Of a stretch of DNA of 64,000 nucleotides, positions 48,542 through 56,070 are shown piece after piece. Numbering within the stretch: position 1 is the first letter of the stretch; every line of letters starts with the position of its first letter. The notes below the pieces were generated by a model. That model saw only the letters and a list, made by a program, of their open reading frames with translations. It did not search any database and was not told the origin of the DNA. This stretch comes from an uncultured Neglectibacter sp. (lineage in GTDB: Bacteria; Bacillota; Clostridia; Oscillospirales; Acutalibacteraceae). The position numbers and the translations under genes were made by a program. Where the stretch lies: the NCBI GenBank assembly GCA_937958185.1, contig CALFFN010000027.1, positions 1 through 64,000 on the forward strand, in the 5' to 3' direction.

Positions 48542-48783
48542 CCGCTGCCACTTGCAGTGGAGGCGATCGTGTCCCTGCTTTTGCACGGGGAACCACTTTG
48601 TGCGCCGACCGCTGCTTTCCTGATAAAACGTCTTTTCGCTACGGTGGAGCCGCCCGTGTCCCCGCTTTCGCAAAAAGACAACTCTCTGCAACCACCGCTG
48701 CTTTCTTGATAAAACGTCTTTTCGCTGCGGTGGAGCCGCCCGTGTCCCTGCTTTCGCAAAAAAGACAGTTCTCTGCAGCCACC
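48542..48783. repeat. ~86-bp tandem repeats in the SRP RNA leader
   Basis: Units start with CCGCTGC at 48542 (degenerate, 67 bp), 48609 (86 bp) and 48695 (87 bp), with a stub at 48782. The two full units differ at only a few positions. On the minus strand each can close a hairpin through GTCTTTT..AAAAGAC. They lie between the ffs promoter and the SRP RNA. Confidence 0.8.
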
Positions 48784-48797
48784 GCCGCTTTAGGGTT

Positions 48798-48826
48798 ATT
48801 ATACCTTTTTCACCTTGAAAAAACAA
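48798..48826 (-). promoter_or_regulatory. Promoter of the ffs-dnaX unit
   Basis: TTGTTT (48826-48821), 17-base spacer and perfect TATAAT (48803-48798) on the minus strand. The transcript would pass through the tandem repeats before the SRP RNA. Confidence 0.65.
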
Positions 48827-48840
48827 GAGGAAATTGGTAC

Positions 48841-48846
48841 TATAAT
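48841..48846 (+). promoter_or_regulatory. -10 element of the GNAT gene
   Basis: A perfect TATAAT; the nearest -35-like TTGAAA (48815-48820) is 20 bases upstream, longer than optimal. Confidence 0.4.
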
Positions 48847-48916
48847 AGGGAAACTTAAAAATTGTCACAGGGGAACGGAAAAATTCCTGCCCCTTTTCCC
48901 GAAAAGGAGACCGCTT

Positions 48917-49432
48917 ATGAACATTCGTAGGACCACCCCCGCCGACCTGCCCGCCATCGAGCGCCTGTATGAAGCTGCCCGGGCGGCGCTGCGCGATATG
49001 GGCGTTGACCAGTGGCAGACTGGGAATTACCCCAGCGCCAAAGACGCGGAAGCTGACATGACCGCCGGGACAAGCTATGTGCTGGAAGACGCCGGAGAGG
49101 TGTTGGGCGTCGCCTGTATCGCCTTTGGGCGGGAGCCCACCTATGAGGCTGTTTTCGAGGGCGGCTGGGAAGCAAGCCCCGCTGAATACGGGTTCCTCCA
49201 TCGAATTGCCATCGCGCCCCGCGCAAAGGGGAAAAACGCCGCCGGGCTGTTTTTTGATGAGCTGAAGCGGCAGGCGCGGGAACGGAAAATTGCCGTCCTG
49301 CGCTGCGACACTCACCGGGACAACCTGCCCATGCAGCACACCCTGCAAAAAAACGGCTTTGTCCGCAGGGGCGTGATTTTTGTGGAGGACGGCAGCGAAC
49401 GGCTGGCGTTTGAACAGATTTTGAAGGACTAA
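48917..49432 (+). CDS. GNAT-family N-acetyltransferase
   Basis: A 171-residue single GNAT domain: IRRTTPADLPAIERLYEAARAALRDMG at the N-terminus, LHRIAIAPRAKGKNAAGLFFDELKRQA as acetyl-CoA loop, and LQKNGFVRRGVIFVEDG at the end. ATG 48917 follows AAAGGAGA. Acceptor unknown. It is monocistronic, with a good terminator. Confidence 0.9.
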   Translation: MNIRRTTPADLPAIERLYEAARAALRDMGVDQWQTGNYPSAKDAEADMTAGTSYVLEDAGEVLGVACIAFGREPTYEAVFEGGWEASPAEYGFLHRIAIAPRAKGKNAAGLFFDELKRQARERKIAVLRCDTHRDNLPMQHTLQKNGFVRRGVIFVEDGSERLAFEQILKD

Positions 49433-49451
49433 CCCTCAAACAAACACACGA

Positions 49452-49480
49452 AAAAGGCTCCTCAAGGGGAGCCTTTTATT
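49452..49480 (+). terminator. Terminator of the GNAT gene
   Basis: AAAAGGCTCC/GGAGCCTTTT stem with TCAAGG loop; also usable by the convergent lipoprotein gene. Confidence 0.9.
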
Positions 49481-49511
49481 CTGTTGGCTTTTTCTAAGGT
49501 TTTGAGCCGGA

Positions 49512-50186
49512 TCACCGCACCTCCGGGTGTTCCCGCAGGTAGGCTTTTTCCTCCTCGCTGGGCGGGCTCCACAACCCGGCGCTGTTACTTTCCCGATAAG
49601 TTCCCCAGCGGTTCCGATAGGCGGTTTCGTCCCACGGCAAAATATGCCACCGTTCCTCCTCCGGGAAATTCTTCTCCTCCAGTTCTTCCCATTCTCTCAC
49701 AGTCAGCTCTCCCTCCACTGCGATCAGCCACCCTGTGGGGCGTAATACCGTGCCGTCCGGGAGGAGAAAGCTTTTATGGTAGGTTTCGTAATGATGCTTT
49801 TCCAGCTCCTCTCTGGAAAAATACCTGCCGTCGGGGAGCAGTATCCCGCACTCCAACACCCTGCCGTCCGAAAGGGTAAGGGTTTCGCCCGCAGAAATCA
49901 CCACGATGTCTTTTTCCGGGTTGCCGCTGTACCAGCCGTATTCAGGACCGTAATCTGAAGCAGAGGAAACTTCAGAAGAATCTGGGCTGGAAGCGCTGTC
50001 CTCCGGCAAGCTTTCCGGGGACGAGACCATCTGACCAGAAACGCTTTGGGAAACGGAAGCAGCAGGAGAAGAACCGTTTCCATCAGTGTCACAAGCTGAT
50101 GACAAGCTTCCTCTGCCATCATCTCCGCAGCTCGCGAACAGGAGCAAAATAGCAGCAAAAAGCAAAGCAGGCAGAGCTTTTTTCAT
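49512..50186 (-). CDS. Putative lipoprotein of unknown function
   Basis: A 224-residue protein. The signal peptide ends in a lipobox LFASC (Cys about residue 20). A Ser/Pro-rich linker (about residues 25-85) precedes a soluble domain with DGRVLECGILLPDGRYFSREELEKHHYETYH. I do not recognise the domain. ATG 50186 has GAGGGA upstream; the frame continues 5' without a ribosome binding site. It is the last gene of the minus-strand run. Confidence 0.8.
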   Translation of the reverse strand: MKKALPALLFAAILLLFASCGDDGRGSLSSACDTDGNGSSPAASVSQSVSGQMVSSPESLPEDSASSPDSSEVSSASDYGPEYGWYSGNPEKDIVVISAGETLTLSDGRVLECGILLPDGRYFSREELEKHHYETYHKSFLLPDGTVLRPTGWLIAVEGELTVREWEELEEKNFPEEERWHILPWDETAYRNRWGTYRESNSAGLWSPPSEEEKAYLREHPEVR

Positions 50187-50378
50187 CGTGATCCCTCTCT
50201 TTTGCGTTTTACCCTTTATACAACGCAGGCGGGAAATCCACTCACCTATTTTGAAATTTTTTACTTTTTTCGCTGTCCCTGCGCAAACTGCTGCAGAAAA
50301 GGTCTGCGGCGGGCACTGGTGAAGTGTCCTTGCGCAGACCACAGAGAAATTACCCGACCGCGGGCTTTTTGTCCTTTC

Positions 50379-50406
50379 CAGCATCTGGAATCCAGAATCC
50401 AGTATC
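50379..50406. repeat. Family b short repeat, inverse orientation
   Basis: TTCCAGCATCTGGAATCCAG followed by AATCCAGTATCT, between the GH13 and lipoprotein genes. The 229 bases here hold nothing else supported. Confidence 0.5.
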
Positions 50407-50415
50407 TATAACATC

Positions 50416-51753
50416 TTATCCCAAGCGGTACAGCTTCACGCCGTAGGGCGGCAGGGTGATGCTCCCCTGCAGCTCCGTCTGTTCCCCGGTCAGAAGCTCC
50501 GTGGCTGCGCCGTGGTGGTCGCAGCCAATGGTAAATTCCGCCCCCTCGGCATTTACCGCCAGCAGCACGGTCTCTCCCTCGCAGGAGCGCCGCATGACCC
50601 ACTGCTTATTGAGCAGCGTCTCATTTTTGAAATCGCCATAGCACAACGCCCTGCTTTCCCGCTTCGCCCGGCTGAGCCTGCCTAAAAACTCCGTCAGCTC
50701 ATTTTCCACAGGCGCGTCAAAGCAGGGACGCAGGGTGGGGTCCCCGTCCTTTTTCTCGCCGTCCGCCCCCCATTCGCTGCCGTAATACAGGCAGGGAATG
50801 CCCGGCATACAGAACAGCACCGCATACAGGGGCATGAGCTGGTTCTTGTCCTGCAATATGCTGTGAATGCGGGTCACGTCGTGGTTGTCCGCGAAGCAGA
50901 GCAGGTGCTTGTCTTTGTAGAGCGTCCAGTTTTCAGGACCGAACTGCCGCTGGAGCGAGTGGGCAATCTCAAACAAATTCATGGAATTAAAGGCGGAATA
51001 AAGCCCCTTATAGCATTCGTAATTCGTCACGCTGTCCAGCATTTCCGGGTTCATCACCCGGTTATAGTCCCCGTGTATCATTTCTCCCAGCAGGAAGAAG
51101 GCCGGATCCTTTTCCTTGCAGAAGGTGTGCAGCCGGCGGAGGAAATTTTCGTCCAGCAGGTAGGCAACGTCCAGCCGGAGACCGTCGATGGCAAATTCGT
51201 CCATCCAGCCTGCCACGCGCTCCAAAATGTGCTCCACCACAGCGGGGTTGTGCAGGTTCAGCTTTACCAGCTCGAAATGCCCCTCCCAGCCCTCGTACCA
51301 GAAGCCGTCGTGATAGCAGCTGTCGCCGCCGAAGTCGATGTGGAACCAGTCGCGGTAAGGAGAGCCTTCCCGGTTCTTCAGCACGTCCTGAAACGCCCAG
51401 AAACCGCGCCCCACATGATTGAACACGCCGTCCAGCACTACGCGGATACCGGCGCTGTGCAGGGCTGCGCACACCTCCCGGAAATCCTCGTTCGACCCCA
51501 GCCGGCAGTCGATTTTTCCATAATCTCGGGTGTCGTAGCCGTGGGTGTCGGATTCAAACACCGGGGAAAAATATACTGCCCCCACGCCCAGCTTTTGCAG
51601 ATGGGGGACCCAATCTATCACCTTGCGGATGCGGTGGGTCGGTATGCCGTCGTTTTCAAAGGGCGCGCCGCAGAAACCCATGGGGTAGATTTGATAAAAA
51701 ACGGCGCTGTTCTGCCAACCGGGTTCATTGTTCCATCGTATGGTATCGCTCAT
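50416..51753 (-). CDS. GH13 alpha-amylase family glycoside hydrolase
   Basis: A 445-residue cytosolic GH13 enzyme. Catalytic residues appear as Asp195 in GLRLDVA, Glu224 in LLGEMIHG and Asp292 in FADNHDVTR; DGVFNHVG is conserved region I. The N-terminus (FYQIYPMGFCGAPFENDG) and lack of signal peptide suggest a maltodextrin- or cyclodextrin-type intracellular glucosidase. ATG 51753 follows GGGAGA. Confidence 0.92.
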   Translation of the reverse strand: MSDTIRWNNEPGWQNSAVFYQIYPMGFCGAPFENDGIPTHRIRKVIDWVPHLQKLGVGAVYFSPVFESDTHGYDTRDYGKIDCRLGSNEDFREVCAALHSAGIRVVLDGVFNHVGRGFWAFQDVLKNREGSPYRDWFHIDFGGDSCYHDGFWYEGWEGHFELVKLNLHNPAVVEHILERVAGWMDEFAIDGLRLDVAYLLDENFLRRLHTFCKEKDPAFFLLGEMIHGDYNRVMNPEMLDSVTNYECYKGLYSAFNSMNLFEIAHSLQRQFGPENWTLYKDKHLLCFADNHDVTRIHSILQDKNQLMPLYAVLFCMPGIPCLYYGSEWGADGEKKDGDPTLRPCFDAPVENELTEFLGRLSRAKRESRALCYGDFKNETLLNKQWVMRRSCEGETVLLAVNAEGAEFTIGCDHHGAATELLTGEQTELQGSITLPPYGVKLYRLG

Positions 51754-51778
51754 GGTAATTCTCCCTTTCGTCCATTTC

Positions 51779-52177
51779 TCAGTTCTCCGGGCGGGTCTCC
51801 ATTTGACCGCAGAGCATGGTACAGAAACCGAACTTCTCATAAAACGGTCGCAGCTTCTCTTCCCCGTAGATAACAGATATCATGTAGATATGATCAGCCT
51901 TCAATCTCTCAATGGCACGGTTCATCAGCGACCTGCCGACGCCTTTGCCCTGATAGTCCGGGCGCACCATCACGTCCTGGATATAAGCGTCAGTCACGCC
52001 ATTGCTCACCACTGCCAGAAAGCCCACCAGTTTGTCCTCATCATAGCAGGCGATGCGGAGGTAGTCCCGCAGGGCAGGGTTCCCCAGCTCCGCCTCCATG
52101 CCGCCCCAGCCCACCGACCGCCGCAGGGCGGCAATGTCCTCGGAAGGTATCTTGGGATTCATTTTGTATTCCAGCAT
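51779..52177 (-). CDS. GNAT-family N-acetyltransferase, short
   Basis: A 132-residue GNAT domain with DAYIQDVMVRPDYQGKGVGRSLMNRAIERL as the acetyl-CoA binding segment and FYEKFGF near the end. Ribosome binding site AAGGAG. It sits between the aminopeptidase and GH13 genes in the same direction. Confidence 0.9.
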   Translation of the reverse strand: MLEYKMNPKIPSEDIAALRRSVGWGGMEAELGNPALRDYLRIACYDEDKLVGFLAVVSNGVTDAYIQDVMVRPDYQGKGVGRSLMNRAIERLKADHIYMISVIYGEEKLRPFYEKFGFCTMLCGQMETRPEN

Positions 52178-52187
52178 GGTACGCTCC

Positions 52188-53480
52188 TTACTCCAAATGG
52201 CAGCTGTTCCCGCTCCAATGGGGCACGCCGTTATAAAACGCCGTCATGGCGTTCACCATGTGAGCTACGTCCGCCTTGCCGGCCGTTTCATAGGGCGAGT
52301 GCATGGAAAGCTGGGGCAGCCCGATATCCACGGTGGGGAACGCCGCCTGGGCAATGGAGATCAGCCCCAGGGTGCCCCCGCCCGGATTGGAGGAGTGGTT
52401 GTAAAACTCCTGTACGGGCACGTTGTTTTTCTCGCAGATACGGCGGAACACCCCGGCGGTCATGCTGTCCGTGGCATAGCGGGGGCTGTGCTTTACCACC
52501 ACGCCGGCGTTCAAGTAGCAGCGGCTGGTGGGGTCGGCTTTTTCCGGGTAATTGGGGTGGACGGCGTGGGCATTATCCGCGGACAGGAGCATTCCGTTTT
52601 GAATGGCAAGCTGGCGCTGCTCTTCGTCCTTTCCCGCCGCCCGGCAGATCCGGGCGAGCACATCGGAGAGGAAGGTCGCCCCCGCGCCCTGGCGGGTCAT
52701 GCTGCCCGTCTCCTCGTTATCGAACACGGCGCAGACCGTGCAGTTTTCTGAATTTCCGCTCTGCAAAAAGGCGGTGACGGCGGAAAAAGCGCATTCCAGA
52801 TCGTCCAGCTTGGGGGCGGCAATAAATTCCTCCGCCGCGCCGTACACCGTGCCCCGCGCCCGGTTGTACAGGTACAGCTCGTGGGACAGGATATCCTCCT
52901 TTTTCACGCCTGCCGCTTCCGCCGCCAGCGCCAGCACATCGGCTTCGCTGCCGCCCAGCAGGGGCAGGGTGTCCCGCTGGGGGTCCAGCTTGCTGCCGGA
53001 ATTTGCCTCCCGGTTCATGTGAATGGCAAGCCCGGGGATCACCAGCAGGTCGCGCTTCAAATCGGTGAGCACCGACCGCACGCCGGTCTCCGTGCGGACG
53101 GTCAGCCGCCCTGCTACGGACAGCGGGCGGTCCGTCCACAGGTGCAGGGTCATGCCGCCGTACACCTCGGTATTCAGCTTGGTATACTGCCCCTCCACCT
53201 TCATGTCCGGGCTGCCCTTTATCTTGAAGCAGGGGGAATCCCCATGGGGCGCCACCACGGAAAAGGCGTGGAAGTCCTGCTTCGGGTAACGGAACGCAAT
53301 GACAGAGCTCATGCTGCGGGTGGTAAAATACCGCCCGCCGGGCTGAAGCTCCCACGGCTCAGTCTCCCTCAGCTCGGTAAAGCCCGCCGCCTTCAGCATG
53401 GCGGCTGCCGTCTGCACCGTATGGCAGGCGGTGGGGCTGCTTTCGATAAAATCAAACAAATCCTGCACTAATGCTTCCAT
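52188..53480 (-). CDS. M18 family aminopeptidase
   Basis: A 430-residue dinuclear-zinc aminopeptidase. Metal/catalytic motifs: VVAPHGDSPCFKIKG, KLDDLECAF, VFDNEETGS, LLSADNAHAVHPNY and QLSMHSPYETAG. It cleaves N-terminal (often acidic) residues from peptides in the cytosol. ATG 53480 has AAAGGAACGG about 12 bases upstream. The DUF4091 gene ends only four bases before it. Confidence 0.95.
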   Translation of the reverse strand: MEALVQDLFDFIESSPTACHTVQTAAAMLKAAGFTELRETEPWELQPGGRYFTTRSMSSVIAFRYPKQDFHAFSVVAPHGDSPCFKIKGSPDMKVEGQYTKLNTEVYGGMTLHLWTDRPLSVAGRLTVRTETGVRSVLTDLKRDLLVIPGLAIHMNREANSGSKLDPQRDTLPLLGGSEADVLALAAEAAGVKKEDILSHELYLYNRARGTVYGAAEEFIAAPKLDDLECAFSAVTAFLQSGNSENCTVCAVFDNEETGSMTRQGAGATFLSDVLARICRAAGKDEEQRQLAIQNGMLLSADNAHAVHPNYPEKADPTSRCYLNAGVVVKHSPRYATDSMTAGVFRRICEKNNVPVQEFYNHSSNPGGGTLGLISIAQAAFPTVDIGLPQLSMHSPYETAGKADVAHMVNAMTAFYNGVPHWSGNSCHLE

Positions 53481-53484
53481 GAAT

Positions 53485-55143
53485 TTACACCGTTCCTTTC
53501 TGTTCCTTGATGGCTTCCGCAATGCGGGCGTTGACCGCTTCCCGCATTTCCGGCAGATATCCTATGGTCCTGGGATAGCTTGAAAAGGTGATGCTGTCGA
53601 ACTCTCCCACCGTCTGCTCCACCGTTTCCCGGTCGGTCAGCGCTTCCAGAAGCTCCAGCGCCCGCAAATCCTGCAAAGCGTGATGGAAAATTTTCAGCCG
53701 CAGGGAGGGCAGGGGCGCGCCGTCCTCTCCGGGGTAGACGGAAAAGGGATCGCCGCCGGGGAACGCCCCGCCGCCGTCCGTCACGCGGTAGGGGTCGATG
53801 ATCTCCCGGGATTCCTGGCTGTGCCAGAAATTGTACCCCCAGTGCAAAAAGCCGTGAATGCGGTACTTGTACAGCTGCACGCCAAGGATACGGTTGCGGT
53901 AGGAGGGCATAGCGAGGAAACGGTTGCCAACGTCCACCACCTGCCCGCAGCAGTAGTACGCCCACAGGTCGGGGATATCCCGCTCCAAAAACGGCTCGAT
54001 GTGGTTCGTTGCCGCGATGGGCTGATCCACCAGCCCCATATCGTAAAATTCCGTATGGGACAAAGCGTCCGCCGTGGGGCAGCCCCCGGTGAGCGCACCG
54101 ATCATTTCCTTCGCCTTTTGGTACTGCTCCAGATTATCCCGGCTGGGCTCGTCGGACACATGGAACAGCAGCCTGTCCCCCAGGCCCATGCTGCGGAACA
54201 GCGCCGTCACCTCCGGCAAAAGCTGACGGAGGAAATCCATGTACGCCGGGGAAGCCGCTTCCACGTCCCAGCCAAATATCCGCCTGCGTTCGCCGTTTTC
54301 CGTGGCATATACCGCCGGGGTGCACTTTGCCCCCCACTGGGTGAACAGGTGGTTGATCTCAAAATGGGTGATGCCGCAGGACTGCGCCAGCTCTACATAC
54401 CGCCGCACCCGGGACAGGTCAAAGGCATAGCTGTCTCCCCGCTTTTCGATTTCCGCAAGCTGTACGCACAGCCGCTCCGTACCGATGGCGGTATCCAGCG
54501 GCGGGGTCAGCACGGGCACCAAAATGGTGTTTACGCCCGCCCGTGCCGCCTCCTTCATGTAAGCGCCGATGATTTCCCAGTGGCGCTCCGAATAGACAGG
54601 CACGTGGTACTGCTCCGCCAGGCAGTCCACATGGAACCACTGGGAGAACAGCAGCTTTTGCTCCGGCAGCTTCACGGGCAGCACCTGCAAAACAAACTCC
54701 GTCTCCGCTGCCGCGTCCTTTCCCTCGACGGAAAAACGCACCGGGTATTCCCCGGCGGGGCAGTTCTCCGGCACGGTGAGGTTTATCCACAGGGTGGTGT
54801 TCAAAAAGCAGCTGATTTCCACCGTTTCCCCTGTCAGGGGAACAAGCAGGTCGGGGAACAGCCCGGCGCCTGTGGTCAAATAGTCCCCGTCATGGGCGGC
54901 AGGATACGCCGCCAGCTCGCAGGGAACATTTTTCACCCGGAATACCTCAATTTGCTCTGCCAAAGGCGATTCCAATTTCCAGCAGACGGTCTCCTTTCCC
55001 CAGCCCGCGCCCTTCAGCACGATCTGGTACGCGTATTCCTCCCCCTGCAGGGCGGTCGCCCGGCGGCAGGGAAAAAACTCCCCGGTATCGCTGGGGAAAA
55101 CCTTTTCCAGAGACGAGCATTGAAAGATTTGGATTTGTTCCAT
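53485..55143 (-). CDS. DUF4091 (GH123-like) domain protein
   Basis: A 552-residue protein without signal peptide. An N-terminal beta-sandwich (about 1-165) is followed by a TIM-barrel-like region with SQWFHVDCLAEQYHVPVY, FEINHLFTQWG, FHVSDEPSRDN (likely acid pair) and HWGYNFWHS. This matches DUF4091, a clan related to glycoside hydrolase family 123. It probably acts on an intracellular glycan or amino sugar derivative. The start at 55143 follows AAGGAAG. Confidence 0.85.
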   Translation of the reverse strand: MEQIQIFQCSSLEKVFPSDTGEFFPCRRATALQGEEYAYQIVLKGAGWGKETVCWKLESPLAEQIEVFRVKNVPCELAAYPAAHDGDYLTTGAGLFPDLLVPLTGETVEISCFLNTTLWINLTVPENCPAGEYPVRFSVEGKDAAAETEFVLQVLPVKLPEQKLLFSQWFHVDCLAEQYHVPVYSERHWEIIGAYMKEAARAGVNTILVPVLTPPLDTAIGTERLCVQLAEIEKRGDSYAFDLSRVRRYVELAQSCGITHFEINHLFTQWGAKCTPAVYATENGERRRIFGWDVEAASPAYMDFLRQLLPEVTALFRSMGLGDRLLFHVSDEPSRDNLEQYQKAKEMIGALTGGCPTADALSHTEFYDMGLVDQPIAATNHIEPFLERDIPDLWAYYCCGQVVDVGNRFLAMPSYRNRILGVQLYKYRIHGFLHWGYNFWHSQESREIIDPYRVTDGGGAFPGGDPFSVYPGEDGAPLPSLRLKIFHHALQDLRALELLEALTDRETVEQTVGEFDSITFSSYPRTIGYLPEMREAVNARIAEAIKEQKGTV

Positions 55144-55163
55144 ACTGCGCTTCCTTTCCTGGA

Positions 55164-56057
55164 TCAGTCAAACTGGTGAAAATCCGGCAGATATTGCCGC
55201 CCCCTGGCGCTTCTGGACTGCACGAAGCCGTCCAGCCCCAGAGAGAACAGCCTGTCCTCTACCTTTTGCAGCTCCCGCCTGGTGACGGCGCGGGTCAGCT
55301 CGGGGAACTGCTCCTGCTCCGGGAACTGCTCCGGCGGGGTATACTGCGCCATCAGGCTCACGGGGATACCGGGAAAATGCTCCGCGATCTGTTCCAGCAC
55401 CTGAATGGAATTTCTGGTGTGCCCGGGCAGGATCAAATGGCGGATCAACACGCCCCGCTTCATCAGCCCGTTTTCCTCATAGACGGGCGCGCCTGCCTGC
55501 CGCACCATTTCCCCAATGGTGCTGATACAGACCTCCGGGTAGTTTTCCGCGTGGGAAAGCGCTTTTGCAAGGGCGCTTTCGGCGTACTTGAAATCCGGCA
55601 GGTAAATGTCTACCAGCCCTTCCAGCGCCTGCAATGCCTCCACCGTTTCATAGCCGGAGGTGTTGTATACCACCGGCACGGGCAGCGGCCGGTACAGCAG
55701 GGCTTCCCGGATCAGGGGCATGAAATGGGTAGGGGTCACCAAATTGATATTGTGGGCGCCCTGTTCGATCAACTCAAAAAAAATGCCGCTCAGCTCCGCC
55801 GGGGACAGGGTTTTTCCCGGTGGTGCCGCCACATTGCTGATTTCCCGGTTCTGGCAGTAGATACAGCCCAGGGGGCACCCGGTAAAAAACACCGCGCCGG
55901 AGCCGTTTTTGCCGCTGATAGGCGGCTCTTCCCAAAAATGCAGGGCGGCTCTGGCAATGCGCAGCTCATAGCCGCTTTTGCAAAAGCCCTGCCCTGCCTT
56001 TTCCCTCCTTGCCCCACAGCGCCGGGGGCAAAGGGTGCAGTGCGCCAGTTCCTTCAT
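55164..56057 (-). CDS. Radical SAM protein (PflA-like, anaerobic)
   Basis: A 297-residue radical SAM enzyme. The cluster motif is CPLGCIYCQN (C-x3-C-x2-C). An N-terminal cysteine set CTLCPRRCGARREKAGQGFC resembles the extra metal module of the PflX/AmmeMemoRadiSam-related family. It may install a glycyl radical or act in an unassigned modification. ATG 56057 with GGGGGAG is preferred over a GTG/ATG slightly upstream. Confidence 0.88.
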   Translation of the reverse strand: MKELAHCTLCPRRCGARREKAGQGFCKSGYELRIARAALHFWEEPPISGKNGSGAVFFTGCPLGCIYCQNREISNVAAPPGKTLSPAELSGIFFELIEQGAHNINLVTPTHFMPLIREALLYRPLPVPVVYNTSGYETVEALQALEGLVDIYLPDFKYAESALAKALSHAENYPEVCISTIGEMVRQAGAPVYEENGLMKRGVLIRHLILPGHTRNSIQVLEQIAEHFPGIPVSLMAQYTPPEQFPEQEQFPELTRAVTRRELQKVEDRLFSLGLDGFVQSRSARGRQYLPDFHQFD

Positions 56058-56070
56058 AGGCTCCCCCATC

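Noticed and set aside
48609..48781. Tandem repeats considered as a CRISPR array
   Set aside because: Units are ~86 bp and repeat as a whole without conserved short repeats alternating with unique spacers, and no cas gene is nearby.
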